This document shows, piece after piece, positions 32,301 through 40,734 of a stretch of DNA of 52,713 nt. The notes under the pieces are model-generated. The model had not been told where the DNA came from, did not search any database, and saw only the letters and a list, made by a program, of their open reading frames with translations. The stretch's first letter is position 1. Every line of letters begins with the position of its first letter. The position numbers were made by a program, and so were the translations under genes. The stretch lies in NCBI GenBank assembly GCA_018062105.1, contig JAGOSV010000012.1, forward strand, positions 1 through 52,713. Direction: 5' to 3'. Source of the DNA: Sterolibacterium sp. GTDB lineage: Bacteria; Pseudomonadota; Gammaproteobacteria; Burkholderiales; Rhodocyclaceae.

Positions 32301-32438
32301 ACACTGCTGTCCCTGCTGGTGGTGCCGGTGGTGTTTACCTATATCGACGACCTGATGGAGTTTCTGAGGCGTCAGATGCGCCGGATTACGGCCAGCGCCA
32401 CCACGGCAGGCACTGCCACGGAAGCCGAAGCCGATTAA
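29328..32438 (+). CDS. RND efflux inner-membrane transporter
   Basis: The product has 1036 residues, standard for the AcrB/MexB superfamily. Twelve membrane segments in two homologous halves are expected; the proton-relay motif is in LVVGVLVDDAIVEIENI of the fourth segment. The N-terminus NISSLSIKNPVPAILLFIW resembles the MexF/MdtB-like groups with SIxxPV. It pumps hydrophobic or amphiphilic compounds by proton motive force. It starts 4 nt inside the preceding gene, and its stop overlaps by 4 bp the stop of the convergent O-antigen ligase gene. No TetR-type regulator is adjacent. Steroid efflux is a possibility. Confidence 0.94.
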   Translation: MNISSLSIKNPVPAILLFIWLTLLGLFAFRGLGIQAYPTVDLPIIMVSATQEGMAPAQLEQEVARKIENAIAPLSRLRHIRTVIVDGTVSFVVEFFIDKDVEVALSEIRNAVESIRPELPPDMVAPPVVSKLTTAGAPLLGFTVESKTLDAADLSWFVDNELSRAMLGAPGVGKFQRIGGVDREMRVDLDPVRMTALGISASEVSQQLKHVQLNSSGGRTEVGTDVQSMRTLAAATTAEELAMMSLPLADGRTVRMSDIARVHDGQADRSSIALIDGKPVVGFEVTRSKGSMEIDVANAVNAALDKFRAAHPEVTIQEVYNTYQPTYDNYQGSMDLLYEGALIAIIIVWFFLRDWRATLVATTALPLSIIPTFLGMKLLGYSLDTMTLLAISLVVGVLVDDAIVEIENISRHLRMGKSPYHAAMEAAEEIGMAVIATSFTIAAVFLPAAFIGGIPGKYFAPFGITATIAVLVSLMVARLLTPMMAAYIMKPPRVDLGDPPLMQRYLGWVRWCLHHRKITVAVALAFMVGSLALTSLLPTGFLPTEDRSLITLVLELPPGSPLAETERTARRATQLLHEIPEVDGVFANVGASTDAYPETPTGAANIDNRKATLIIRLKPRQERHAHQSEVETKVRAKLRTLPAVRFSILSGAPGTVLRVVLGSDDAETLSLAARQVENDLRTLQGIGYITSTAALQKPEIHITPDLTRAADLGVTTDNLARTLRIATSGDYRVQLAKLNLPQRQLPIRVQLDPAERDDLARIRQIPVPARDGTVPLEAVARVEMGSGPAKIDRLDRIRNMSIETELGSRVLGDLLKEANDLPSLKQLPAGVVRISDGDVEYMNELFERVSVGMIVGVACVYIVLVLLFHDFLQPITILVALPLSLGGAFVALLLTNNALSMPSIYGILMLMGIVTKNSILLIDYVVIARRERDMPRFEALVDACHKRARPIFMTTVAMGGGMLPCALGFGIADPGFRAPMAIVVIGGLITSTLLSLLVVPVVFTYIDDLMEFLRRQMRRITASATTAGTATEAEAD

Positions 32439-33718
32439 CGCTGGCTCTCGGCGGCGGGGCTGGCCGGCTCGTTTCGCTGGCCGGCCAGCAGCACGCCGCA
32501 GGCCCAGGCGAAGAACAGCCGCTCGCTGAAGTCGAGCAGGAAAGAATTGAACAGGTTGCCGACCAGAAAGGCCAGCAGTATGCCGCGCACCGCCTGGCGC
32601 TGAGGTGCCGGCAGCGGGGCGGCTGCCCGCCAGCAGGTGGCGTAGAGCGTCAGCAGCAACAGCAGTCCAGGCAGGCCATATTGCGCGGTGATCAGTAGAT
32701 ACTGATTGTGCGGATTGTTGGAGCGGGCCATCGCCGTGCCTTGCACTTGAGTGTCATAGGCGGCAGGAAAACCACCGCTGCCCACCCCCAGGAGCGGGTG
32801 CGCCTGGATGATGGCCAGGGTATTGCGGTAATAGTCGAAGCGCAGGCCGATGGAACTTTTGTCGCCCCGCCCGGCCTGCCATTGCCAGGCTTCGGTGATG
32901 GCTTTGTCGGCACGGGCCTGCAGGGTTGGGGAGAATTGCCAGACGGTGATTGCCAGCAGGCTCAGTCCGAGCAGGAGCACACCTAGCTGGCGTGCGTTCG
33001 GAGGCTGCCGGTAGCGCGTCAGCAGGAAGTAGCTCACCAGCACGGCCAGCACGACATGGCCGGTGCGGCCGATGATCATGAACAGGACGTTGAAGGCCAT
33101 CAGGGCGGCGAGGCCGCCCAGCAGCAGGCGGCGGCTGCGTGTCGTGGCTTCGACGGCGGCCAGTAGCAGCAGGTAGGCGGCCAGCGCCATCAGAAAACCA
33201 TGGGTGATCGACAGCTTGAAGACCACGGCATTGCGGGTGACCGGAAATTCCGGATCACGCGCCTGGGTTAGCGTGGCATGCAGCTCGGGTGGCAGCCAGC
33301 GCAGGGCATCGAACCACAACAGGAAAGAGAGCAGCAGGGTCAGCGTCATGGCAGCGCAAAAGGCGGCCAGGGCCTGCTGCCGGGCGCGAGCATCGGAAAA
33401 CAGGGGAATCAGCAGGGGGATCAGCAGCAGGCTCAGGTATTTGGTGAGGTAGTGCAGCTTGTCCGGGGGGGTGCCAGCGCCCCAGCCACAGCCAAGTATC
33501 GCCAGCGCACAAAAGGCCAGGGCGGCTAGGGCAGCCGGGGCGGTGGGGCTGAGGCATTGCCATTTGTCGCGGTAATTTCCCGACAGCAGGAAAAACAGCA
33601 GGGTCAGGGCCAGCAGCAGATTGCTGGCGGCGGTGGAAATCGGGATGGTAAAACCGAGGGCGATGGCGCACCAGACGGCGGCGGTGCTGAACTGGGCGTT
33701 GTGGCGAAAGGTCAGCAT
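32435..33718 (-). CDS. O-antigen ligase/polymerase family membrane protein
   Basis: The product has 427 residues with about ten to twelve hydrophobic segments. The Wzy_C/WaaL-type periplasmic loop shows IIQAHPLLGVGSGGFPA followed by NNPHNQYL, the conserved region of O-antigen ligases. It probably attaches O-antigen to lipid A-core, or polymerises repeat units, in the inner membrane facing the periplasm. Its ATG overlaps the end of the upstream glycosyltransferase gene by 7 nt (ATGCTGA), so it is the last gene of a coupled three-gene operon. It converges on the efflux operon without room for a terminator. Confidence 0.85.
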   Translation of the reverse strand: MLTFRHNAQFSTAAVWCAIALGFTIPISTAASNLLLALTLLFFLLSGNYRDKWQCLSPTAPAALAALAFCALAILGCGWGAGTPPDKLHYLTKYLSLLLIPLLIPLFSDARARQQALAAFCAAMTLTLLLSFLLWFDALRWLPPELHATLTQARDPEFPVTRNAVVFKLSITHGFLMALAAYLLLLAAVEATTRSRRLLLGGLAALMAFNVLFMIIGRTGHVVLAVLVSYFLLTRYRQPPNARQLGVLLLGLSLLAITVWQFSPTLQARADKAITEAWQWQAGRGDKSSIGLRFDYYRNTLAIIQAHPLLGVGSGGFPAAYDTQVQGTAMARSNNPHNQYLLITAQYGLPGLLLLLTLYATCWRAAAPLPAPQRQAVRGILLAFLVGNLFNSFLLDFSERLFFAWACGVLLAGQRNEPASPAAESQR

Positions 33719-34824
33719 GAGGCGATATGTTCCAGAAGCTGTGCGAGGTTGGTGGCCACCGAGAATTGCTGGCGGATCTGGTGGCGGCCGGCTTGCGCCA
33801 TGGCCCGCATGTTATCTCGCTGTTGCAAGGCCAGGCGCAGTGCTGTCACCCAGCCGGCGACATCTCCGGGGGTGACGAGCAGGCCGGTGCGTTCATGTTC
33901 GACGGTTTCCGGGATGCCGCCGGTGCGACTGGCCACCACCGGTACGCCGAGTGCCAGCGCTTCACTTTGCGACATGCCCAGTGGTTCGATGAGCGAGGGC
34001 ATCACCACCACATCGGCACGCCGGTACAGTGCGGCGACATTCGGCACCAGACCGGCGAACAGCACTTGTTCATCCAGGCCGCGTGTCTGGACCTGTTCTT
34101 CCAGCGCGGCACGCAGCGCCCCTTCACCCGCAGCGACATAACGCAGTGCCGGAAATTCCGCCCGCAAGCGGGTCAGCACATCGAGCATGACAGCATGTCC
34201 CTTCTCGTGGCGCAGCATGGCGGCATGCACCAGCAGCGGGCCGGGATGCTCATCAAGCCAGGTCGTCAGCGGTGCCGGCAGGGCTTGCTGTGCGTCATGG
34301 TCGAGACGTTCGAAGTCGATGCCCGGGTACAGCACGCGGATCCGTTCCGGGCGGATGCGTGGATGGGCGAGCAGGGTGCGGCGTAGTTCTGCGCTGGGGG
34401 TCAGCGTCAGGTCGCTCAGATGGTTGTAGCTCCAGGTGCTGGGCGGCCCTGGCTGGTAGGTCCGGCTGCGGATCAGGCGCGGCCGGTGACCGGCAAGGCC
34501 GGCAAGGTAAGCAATGCGCGCTGCCAGCGCACAGATGTTGGCATCATGGCCGCTGTGGCTGATGATGGCCTGCGGCTGCCAGTCGTGCAGCAGACGCACG
34601 ATGGTGGCGATGCTGGGCGGGTGCAGGCTGTTGCGGAAGGCTACGGGCACCACGGTCAGGCCGCGCTCGGTGGCAACCTGATGGATGCGGCTGGTCGGGC
34701 GACAGGTCAGCCGTGTGGCGATGCCGTGTGCCTGCAAGGCGGCCATCTGTTGCAACAGTTGCAGTTCCTGGCCGCCGAGATTGGGCGAGCTTTCGGAGAA
34801 CAGGATGCGCTGCGGGGTATTCAC
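33712..34824 (-). CDS. Glycosyltransferase family 4, GT-B fold
   Basis: The product has 370 residues from a GTG start that overlaps the upstream stop (GTGA), beginning MNTPQRILFSESSPNLGGQE. The Gly-rich N-terminal acceptor domain and the C-terminal donor site are typical: RYVAAGEGALRAALEE, VLFAGLVPNVAALYRRADVVVMPSLIEPLGMSQSEALALGVPVVAS with the E-x7-E motif. It transfers a sugar from a nucleotide donor to a growing glycan at the cytoplasmic membrane face. Residues upstream of the GTG in the same frame are antisense-frame readthrough of the neighbour and were excluded. Confidence 0.9.
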   Translation of the reverse strand: MNTPQRILFSESSPNLGGQELQLLQQMAALQAHGIATRLTCRPTSRIHQVATERGLTVVPVAFRNSLHPPSIATIVRLLHDWQPQAIISHSGHDANICALAARIAYLAGLAGHRPRLIRSRTYQPGPPSTWSYNHLSDLTLTPSAELRRTLLAHPRIRPERIRVLYPGIDFERLDHDAQQALPAPLTTWLDEHPGPLLVHAAMLRHEKGHAVMLDVLTRLRAEFPALRYVAAGEGALRAALEEQVQTRGLDEQVLFAGLVPNVAALYRRADVVVMPSLIEPLGMSQSEALALGVPVVASRTGGIPETVEHERTGLLVTPGDVAGWVTALRLALQQRDNMRAMAQAGRHQIRQQFSVATNLAQLLEHIASC

Positions 34825-35768
34825 AGCCAGGAGGTGTCTGCCGGCTGGCTGAGATCGACGCCGGATAGTGTGGCGTCGAGCGGCTGCGTGTGCACGCCAG
34901 TACGTCCGGCGGCACGCCAGTGGGTCATGCGCCGGCCGTACAGCTGCACCAGGCCGGCACGCGGGTCGGCGCGCGTGGCACCGGGCAGGGGCACCAGGGC
35001 GGCGGAGGGCGCACCGAGCGCATTTGCCGCCCAGTGCGAGTAGCCGGAAATGGGCGTGGCCAGAATCACCGGGCAGCAGGCCAGGGCAAACAGGTCGGCC
35101 ACCGGGTTGACCGTCGAGCGATGATCCTCGCCCTTGTAGTCGTAGGGGGATCGCACGGAATGTACGTCGAGCGTAAAGACGTCGAAGTGCTCGTGGAGGT
35201 CGCGAAAGGCCGCCGGATCGCCGGTGCAGGACAGGAAGAAACGTACGTCCGGCTGACGGGCGCGGATGCGTTCCATCTGCTGTTGATACCACCACACCGG
35301 CACGGCTGGCCATTCCTGGCCAGCGATGTCGTAGCGGGCGTCGCTGACCAGACGGTAATCACCCTGGCGGATATGCACGCCGACCACTGGACGCGGTGCT
35401 TGTCCGGCTGGAGCAAAAGCCGCGCGGATGGCGGTGGCCAGCGCTGGGCTCAGGTGCAGCTTGCGGGCGGTTTCCAGATAGACCGCCGCCAGCGGCGCCT
35501 CGGGGCCTTCCAGTGCCCGCAGGATGATCTTGCGGGCACGCAGGGTGAGGAACATGCGCTCGGCATCGTTGTCCCGAATGCGCAGCGCCCCGAGCCGGGC
35601 CAGCAGGCGCACCTTGCCGCGCCGTGTGTCATCGACGGAAAACGAATCCAGTTCATGCCAATCGAGCACGATGTCATGGCCGTAGGCCTGCCGCACGGCG
35701 AAGGCATAGGGCAAGGCTTCGAGCCGGTTGGAGATGCCGACGAACTCGTCGATATAGAGCTTGGGCAT
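34821..35768 (-). CDS. Fucosyltransferase-like protein (HxRxxD motif)
   Basis: The product has 315 residues from the ATG at 35768; a TTG 15 bases upstream is in frame but unlikely. The segment VGVHIRQGDY carries the HxRxxD motif typical of GT11/GT23 fucosyltransferases. LATPISGYSHWAANALG near the C-terminus fits the donor site. It may add a deoxyhexose to surface glycan. It is the first gene of the three-gene operon and its stop overlaps the GT4 start. A perfect TATAAT lies at 35797-35792 on the minus strand, 24 bp upstream, without a clear -35. No GDP-fucose synthesis genes are visible. Confidence 0.7.
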   Translation of the reverse strand: MPKLYIDEFVGISNRLEALPYAFAVRQAYGHDIVLDWHELDSFSVDDTRRGKVRLLARLGALRIRDNDAERMFLTLRARKIILRALEGPEAPLAAVYLETARKLHLSPALATAIRAAFAPAGQAPRPVVGVHIRQGDYRLVSDARYDIAGQEWPAVPVWWYQQQMERIRARQPDVRFFLSCTGDPAAFRDLHEHFDVFTLDVHSVRSPYDYKGEDHRSTVNPVADLFALACCPVILATPISGYSHWAANALGAPSAALVPLPGATRADPRAGLVQLYGRRMTHWRAAGRTGVHTQPLDATLSGVDLSQPADTSWL

Positions 35769-36173
35769 GATTGCCAGGGTCAAAACGGGGGATTATAAGT
35801 GAGTGGGATGACGGGGGATTTGGTGTGGTCATGCCTTTCAGGGAAATCGCATTTGAATTTCCTTGCCTCCAGACAAACATTGAAGGGCTGGTAGCGTGTT
35901 CTTTTCCCCTTCTGAGTCGCCGAGCGATGTCCTTGGTGGACGGGGAAGTCCGGCGGTGCTCGGGGTGCTGTTTAAGCCGTAGGCGAGTTGCACCGCCGGC
36001 CGGAGCCCGCAGGGCGGTGCCACCCGTAGAGGTGGGGCGAGTCCCGGCAAAGGCTAAAGGATGCGAATCTGTTAAAAGTTGAACAGAGGATAGAAAAAAT
36101 CTCAAATGCGATTGCCCTCCCCTGCCATGCCTTTCATGCCCTGCCTGCGGTTCTGTCCGTAGAATGACCGTCC
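35769..36173. other. 405-bp intergenic region between divergent glycosyltransferase genes
   Basis: No gene is supported; the open frames here lack ribosome sites and family resemblance. The left end has a TATAAT for the minus operon. The middle and right (35950-36040) have strong secondary-structure potential, described separately. The last 110 bp before the GT9 gene are A/T-richer and may carry its promoter. Confidence 0.6.
35950..36036. ncRNA. Candidate structured RNA or repeat with two competing hairpins
   Basis: CCGGCGGTGC (35950-35959) is the exact complement of GCACCGCCGG (35990-35999). The latter can instead pair through GCACCGCC with GGCGGTGC (36013-36020). A further hairpin CCACC-CGTAGA-GGTGG (36020-36035) follows directly. 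The two long pairings are mutually exclusive, an arrangement like a switch, but the same features could come from a dispersed structured repeat. Strand is unresolved. I know no matching RNA family. Confidence 0.3.
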
Positions 36174-37280
36174 ATGTCTGCTTTCTTTTCTGTTCCGCCA
36201 CGGCGCATCCTGCTGGTGTGCACCCAGCGCATCGGGGATGTGCTGCTGATGACGCCGTTGCTGCGTTCGCTCAGGCGTGCCTGGCCGGCGGCGCGGCTGG
36301 AGGTGCTGGTGCTGCCGGGGACGGAAGGAGTGCTGGCGGGCAATCCGGATGTCGATGAGGTTCTGGTGCTGCCGCAGCGGGTTGGCTGGCGCGGCAAGCT
36401 GACGCAGTTGCGCCGCTTGTGGCAACGCTACGATCTGGCCTTGTCGCCACTGCCGACCGATCGTGCTCGCCTGTATTGCCGCATTGCCGGTCGACGGCGG
36501 GTCGGGCTGCTGCAGGCCAGCGGCGAGCGCAGCAAGCGCTGGCTGCTCGACCGCTGGCGGCCTTTCGATGACATCGGGACGCATACCGTCAGCATGGGAC
36601 TACGGCTGACGGAATTGCTGGATATTGCCGCTTGCCCCGAAGTCGTGCCGCCGGCGGCAGCCTGGCCACCATTGCGTACCGGCTGGGTGTCGCTGCCGGC
36701 AGAGCGGCCGTATGCCGTACTGCATCCCTATCCGAAATTCCGCTACAAGATGTGGACGTCGGCTGGCTGGGTGGCACTGGCACAGAGTCTGTGCGCGCGG
36801 GGCTGGACGGTGGTGCTGACGGGTGGGCCGGAGGCTGCCGAATGTGAGTACGCGGCCGCCATTGCCCAGGCTGCCGGTACAGGTGTCCTCAGTCTTGCCG
36901 GGCAACTGTCACTGGGCGAGACAGCCGAGCTGATCCGCCGGGCGGTGGTGTATGTCGGCCCGGATACTGCGGTCACGCACATTGCGGCGGCCACTGGCAC
37001 ACCGACAGTGGCCTTGTTCGGCCCCTCCAATCCGCTCAAATGGGGGCCCTGGCCACAGGGTCGGGACGATCCGGCCAGCCCCTGGGCGTTCCAGGGCAGC
37101 CGTCGCCAGGGTAATGTTTTTCTGTTGCAGGGCGAAGATGCGCGGGGCTGCGTGCCCTGCCGGCAGGAAGGCTGCCAGCGGCGGATCGACAGTGCCGCCG
37201 ATTGCCTGGAAAACATCAGCCCGGCGCGCGTTCTGGCGGCGGTGGCGGCTGTGCTGCTGCCAGGGGACGTGGATTGCTAG
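36174..37280 (+). CDS. Glycosyltransferase family 9 (heptosyltransferase-like)
   Basis: The product has 368 residues. The start RRILLVCTQRIGDVLLMTPLLRSLRRAWP is the classical ADP-heptose:LPS heptosyltransferase N-terminus, and VVLTGGPEAAECEYAAAIA plus YVGPDTAVTHIAAATGTPTVALFGPSNPLKWGPW is the donor-binding half. It adds heptose (or a related sugar) to LPS core in the cytoplasm. A cysteine-rich C-terminal segment (GCVPCRQEGC) is common in this family. There is no obvious Shine-Dalgarno. It is divergent from the polysaccharide operon and followed 100 bp later by the steroid-type cluster. Confidence 0.9.
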   Translation: MSAFFSVPPRRILLVCTQRIGDVLLMTPLLRSLRRAWPAARLEVLVLPGTEGVLAGNPDVDEVLVLPQRVGWRGKLTQLRRLWQRYDLALSPLPTDRARLYCRIAGRRRVGLLQASGERSKRWLLDRWRPFDDIGTHTVSMGLRLTELLDIAACPEVVPPAAAWPPLRTGWVSLPAERPYAVLHPYPKFRYKMWTSAGWVALAQSLCARGWTVVLTGGPEAAECEYAAAIAQAAGTGVLSLAGQLSLGETAELIRRAVVYVGPDTAVTHIAAATGTPTVALFGPSNPLKWGPWPQGRDDPASPWAFQGSRRQGNVFLLQGEDARGCVPCRQEGCQRRIDSAADCLENISPARVLAAVAAVLLPGDVDC

Positions 37281-37380
37281 TCCCAACGGACGATGCCGCG
37301 ACAGCCCTCGATGGAAAGAATGAAGGGTTGCCGGAATCCGTCCGGCCTTCGCCATTTTGAAGACTACAGGGGACGAAAAC

Positions 37381-38259
37381 ATGGGAATCTGCGATCAGCG
37401 CACCGTCATCATCACCGGCTCGGGCAGCGGCCTGGGCAAGGCTTATGCCCTCGCTTACGCCGCTGAAGGCGCGAATGTCGTAGTCAATGACATTCGTGTG
37501 GAAGCGGCCGAAGCCGTGCGCGACGAGATCATTGCTGCCGGTGGCCGCGCCATCGCTACTTGCGATGACATCACGCGCATGGAGACGGCACAAAAGATCG
37601 TCGACGCCGCCGTCGCCGCCTATGGCGAAGTGCATGTCGTCGTCAATAACGCCGGCATCGTGCGTGACCGCATGTTCGTCAGCCTCTCCGAGGATGACTG
37701 GGATCAGGTCATGCGCGTGCATCTGCGCGGTCATTTTTGTCTGGCCAACATCCTTGCCAAACGTTGGCGTGACCAGTCCAAGGCCGGTAATGCGGTCGAG
37801 GCCCGCATCATCAACACCACTTCCGGCGCCGGTCTGCAAGGTTCGATCGGACAAAGCAACTACTCCGCCGCCAAGGGCGGCATTGCCACGCTGACGCTGG
37901 TGCAGGCCGCCGAGCTCGCCCGTTATGGCATCACCGCCAACGCGCTGGCTCCTTCGGCGCGCACGCTGATGACCGAAGGCCCCTTCGCCGAGATGATGAA
38001 GAAGCCCGAAGACGGTAGCTTCGACTACTACGATCCACTCAACGTCGCGCCACTCGTTGTCTGGCTCGGCAGCGCGCTCTCCAAGGGCGTGACCGGGCGC
38101 GTGTTTGAAGTCGCCGGTGGCCAGGTGATGCTGGCCGATGGCTGGCGGTTTGGCCCGGCCAAGGACAAGAAGGCGCGCTGGAACCCGGCCGAGCTGACAG
38201 ACGTCGTGAATGGCCTCATCAAGGAGGCCGTGCCGCCGCAGAAGGTGTACGGTTCCTGA
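37381..38259 (+). CDS. SDR dehydrogenase, hydroxyacyl-CoA/17-beta-HSD4-like
   Basis: The product has 292 residues from the ATG at 37381, with AGGGGA upstream. TGSGSGLG at 12-19, VVNN-AG at 88-92, Ser148 and Tyr161/Lys165 (YSAAK) are all present. The GxGxGLGKAYALAYAAEGANVVVND start is shared with multifunctional-enzyme type 2 and steroid-degradation SDRs that oxidise 3-hydroxyacyl-CoAs or hydroxysteroids. It opens the steroid-type gene run. The gap to the following acyl-CoA dehydrogenase gene is 95 bp. A beta-oxidation dehydrogenase step on a ring or side-chain CoA ester is the likeliest role. Exact substrate is open. Confidence 0.82.
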   Translation: MGICDQRTVIITGSGSGLGKAYALAYAAEGANVVVNDIRVEAAEAVRDEIIAAGGRAIATCDDITRMETAQKIVDAAVAAYGEVHVVVNNAGIVRDRMFVSLSEDDWDQVMRVHLRGHFCLANILAKRWRDQSKAGNAVEARIINTTSGAGLQGSIGQSNYSAAKGGIATLTLVQAAELARYGITANALAPSARTLMTEGPFAEMMKKPEDGSFDYYDPLNVAPLVVWLGSALSKGVTGRVFEVAGGQVMLADGWRFGPAKDKKARWNPAELTDVVNGLIKEAVPPQKVYGS

Positions 38260-38354
38260 CCTGAAACAACGGCCCTGCCGCGCATCCTCGCTGTCTTCGG
38301 CAAGGTGCGCGGTGGGGTCGTGTCACATCGAGCGTACGAAAAAAAGGAACGTCC

Positions 38355-39497
38355 ATGGATTTTGCCCTCAGCTCCGACCAGGAGATGATCCGCGACACGG
38401 CCGAAGGCTTTCTGGCCGAAGCGAGTAGCTCCGTCGCCGTGCGTGCGGCGATGGAAACCGACAGCGGTTTCGATCCTGCCGTATGGGCGCGGATCGGCCA
38501 GGAACTCGGCTGGTGCGCCACCCCCATTCCCGAAGTGCATGACGGGCTGGGTCTGGGTTGCGTCGAACTGGTGCTGCTCATGGAACAGATGGGACGCCGC
38601 CTGCTGTGTGCGCCGTTTTTTGCCACCGTTGGCCTGGCGGCCCAGGTGTTGATGACCGTGGGCAACGAGGCCGCGCAACAGCGCTACCTGCCGGCCATCG
38701 CTGCCGGTGAGCTGACCGCCACCGTCGCTCTGGCGCAAAACGGCATGGACTGGCAGCCGGAGGGTGATAACGTCACGGCAACCGTCACGGCCGGGCATGT
38801 GCTCAATGGCCACTTTGGTATCGTCGCCGATGGCGCCACGGCTGACCTGCTCATCGTTCCGGCTCGTGACACCTCGGGGGCGCTCGCGCTCTACGCCTTG
38901 CCAGCCACGCTGTCGGGCATCACCCGTACCCCGCTGAAGAACTTCGATCGTACCCGCCGTGTGGCGGCGATCACGCTGGATAACGTCCAGCTGCTCGCCG
39001 ACGCGCAGATTGCCAGCCCGCAACAAGTGGCGGCATCCATGCCACACGCCGTCGCCCGGGCGCAGCTGGCACTGGCCGCCGAGCAGTTGGGTGGCGCACA
39101 GCAATGTCTCGACCTGACCGTGGCCTACACCTCGGAACGGGTGCAATTCGGCCGCACCATCGCTTCCTTCCAGGCCATCAAGCATCGTTGTGCCGAGATG
39201 ATGGTCAAGATCGAAGCCACCCGCTCGGCGATTTACGGTGCGGCGGCCGTGGCGGGGAATCCTGACACTGCGCTGGCGGCCGATTTCCTGTGTGAGGCGG
39301 CTGCCGCCAAGGCGCTGGCTGCTGACACTTATTGCCATTGCGCAGCCGATGCCATCCAGCTACACGGTGGCGTCGGCTTCACCTGGGAATATGACCCCCA
39401 ACTCTACTTCAAGCGCGCCCAGGCCAGCGCCCACTGGCTGGGCAGCGGCGAGATTCTGCGCGAGCGCATCGCCACCACGCTGCTCGACGCTGCCTGA
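38355..39497 (+). CDS. Acyl-CoA dehydrogenase, first member of a paired set
   Basis: The product has 380 residues with an AAGGAA ribosome site. It has the three-domain acyl-CoA dehydrogenase fold; the C-terminal FAD region is visible as QFGRTIASFQAIKHRCAEM, followed by LHGGVGFTWEYDPQLYFKR. I see no clear catalytic Glu in either usual location. The gene lies 18 nt before a second dehydrogenase gene. In actinobacterial cholesterol catabolism, paired genes such as chsE1/chsE2 make alpha2-beta2 enzymes with only one catalytic subunit type; the same design is likely here and suits bulky steroid-CoA substrates. Confidence 0.88.
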   Translation: MDFALSSDQEMIRDTAEGFLAEASSSVAVRAAMETDSGFDPAVWARIGQELGWCATPIPEVHDGLGLGCVELVLLMEQMGRRLLCAPFFATVGLAAQVLMTVGNEAAQQRYLPAIAAGELTATVALAQNGMDWQPEGDNVTATVTAGHVLNGHFGIVADGATADLLIVPARDTSGALALYALPATLSGITRTPLKNFDRTRRVAAITLDNVQLLADAQIASPQQVAASMPHAVARAQLALAAEQLGGAQQCLDLTVAYTSERVQFGRTIASFQAIKHRCAEMMVKIEATRSAIYGAAAVAGNPDTALAADFLCEAAAAKALAADTYCHCAADAIQLHGGVGFTWEYDPQLYFKRAQASAHWLGSGEILRERIATTLLDAA

Positions 39498-39515
39498 GCC
39501 GGAGAAGGATATACC

Positions 39516-40709
39516 ATGCAAATCGAATTTTCTGCTGCCGACGAAGCCTTCCGCTGCGACATCGCCGCCTGGCTGAAGGGCAACCTGGTCGGTGAATACG
39601 CCCCGCTCAAGTATCGCGGTGGCCCGGGCGATGAAGATGCCTTCCCCGAACTGCGCCGGCAATGGGAACAGAAGCTCGCCGCCGCCGGCTGGACTTGCGT
39701 GGGCTGGCCGAAGGAACATGGCGGGCGCAGCTTGAGCCTCGCCCAGCAGCTCATTTATCACGAAGAATATGCCCGCGCCGGTGGCCCCGGTCGGGTCGGC
39801 CATATCGGCGAAGGGCTGATTGGCCCGACGCTCATCGCCATGGGATCGGAAGCCCAAAAGCAGCGATTTCTGCCGGGTATCAAGAACGGTACCGAGCTGT
39901 GGTGTCAGGGCTATTCCGAGCCCGGTGCGGGTTCCGATCTGGCGAACGTGCGCACCAAAGCGCGTCAGGACACCGCCACGGGCGAATGGATCATCGACGG
40001 CCAGAAGGTGTGGACGTCCTTGGCGCATGAGTCGCAGTGGATTTTCGTCGTCGCCCGCTGCGACCCGGACAGCCAGGGCTCCAAGGGGCTGGTGTTCCTG
40101 CTGGTGCCGCTCGATCAGCCGGGCATCGAAATCCGCCCCATCCGCCAGCTCACCGGCACGGCAGAATTCAACGAAGTGTTTTTCGATGGCGCACGCACCA
40201 CGGCCGACCACATCATCGGCAAGCCCGGCGAAGGCTGGAATGTCGCCATGGCACTGCTCGGCTTCGAGCGCGGCGCGTCCACCCTGGGTCAGCAGATGCA
40301 TTTCCTGCATGAATTCGAGCTGGTCTGTCAGGCGGCGAAGGAAAACGGCGCGGCGCAGAATTCGCAGGTCCGCCAGCGCATCGCCGCCGCCTGGAGTGGC
40401 CTCAAGGTAATGCGTTACAACGCCTTGCGCATGCTCTCCGGTACCCAGGACGGCACCTTGCCGCGTGCCGGCATGATGTATAAATACTACTGGTCGAATT
40501 GGCATCGCGATCTGGGCAAGCTCGCCATGGATGTCTATGGCTGTCACGGCGAAATCCTCGACGAACGTGATAACACCGCCCGTGCCCATCTGCAACGCAT
40601 CTACATGTTCAGCCGCGCCGACACCATCTACGCCGGCACCAACGAAATCCAGCTCAACATCATTTCTGAACGCGCCCTGGGCATGCCCAAGGAACCGCGC
40701 GGAAAGTAA
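39516..40709 (+). CDS. Acyl-CoA dehydrogenase, catalytic partner of a paired set
   Basis: The product has 397 residues; AAGGA lies upstream of the ATG. YSEPGAGSDLA (133-143) and WTSLAHESQW are FAD/substrate segments. In the medium-chain type the catalytic Glu lies in YEGTxxIQ; here that segment is IYAGTNEIQ with Ala. A Glu is instead present at 251 in LLGFERGAS, the position used by isovaleryl-CoA and steroid ChsE2-type enzymes. It probably supplies the base for the heterotetramer with the preceding gene product. The dehydrogenation of a HIP-derived or side-chain CoA ester is inferred from neighbours. Confidence 0.9.
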   Translation: MQIEFSAADEAFRCDIAAWLKGNLVGEYAPLKYRGGPGDEDAFPELRRQWEQKLAAAGWTCVGWPKEHGGRSLSLAQQLIYHEEYARAGGPGRVGHIGEGLIGPTLIAMGSEAQKQRFLPGIKNGTELWCQGYSEPGAGSDLANVRTKARQDTATGEWIIDGQKVWTSLAHESQWIFVVARCDPDSQGSKGLVFLLVPLDQPGIEIRPIRQLTGTAEFNEVFFDGARTTADHIIGKPGEGWNVAMALLGFERGASTLGQQMHFLHEFELVCQAAKENGAAQNSQVRQRIAAAWSGLKVMRYNALRMLSGTQDGTLPRAGMMYKYYWSNWHRDLGKLAMDVYGCHGEILDERDNTARAHLQRIYMFSRADTIYAGTNEIQLNIISERALGMPKEPRGK

Positions 40710-40734
40710 TCAGAGGCACCACCGCATCAGATAT

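Noticed and set aside
35880..36070. RNase P RNA, because of a GGAAGTCCGG-like stretch
   Set aside because: The rest of the conserved core (ACAGNRA and the long paired framework) is missing and the element is too short.
35674..36201. Protein gene filling the 35.8-36.2 kb gap (minus or plus frame)
   Set aside because: The frames lack ribosome sites, have Arg/Pro-rich shadow composition and overlap strong palindromes.
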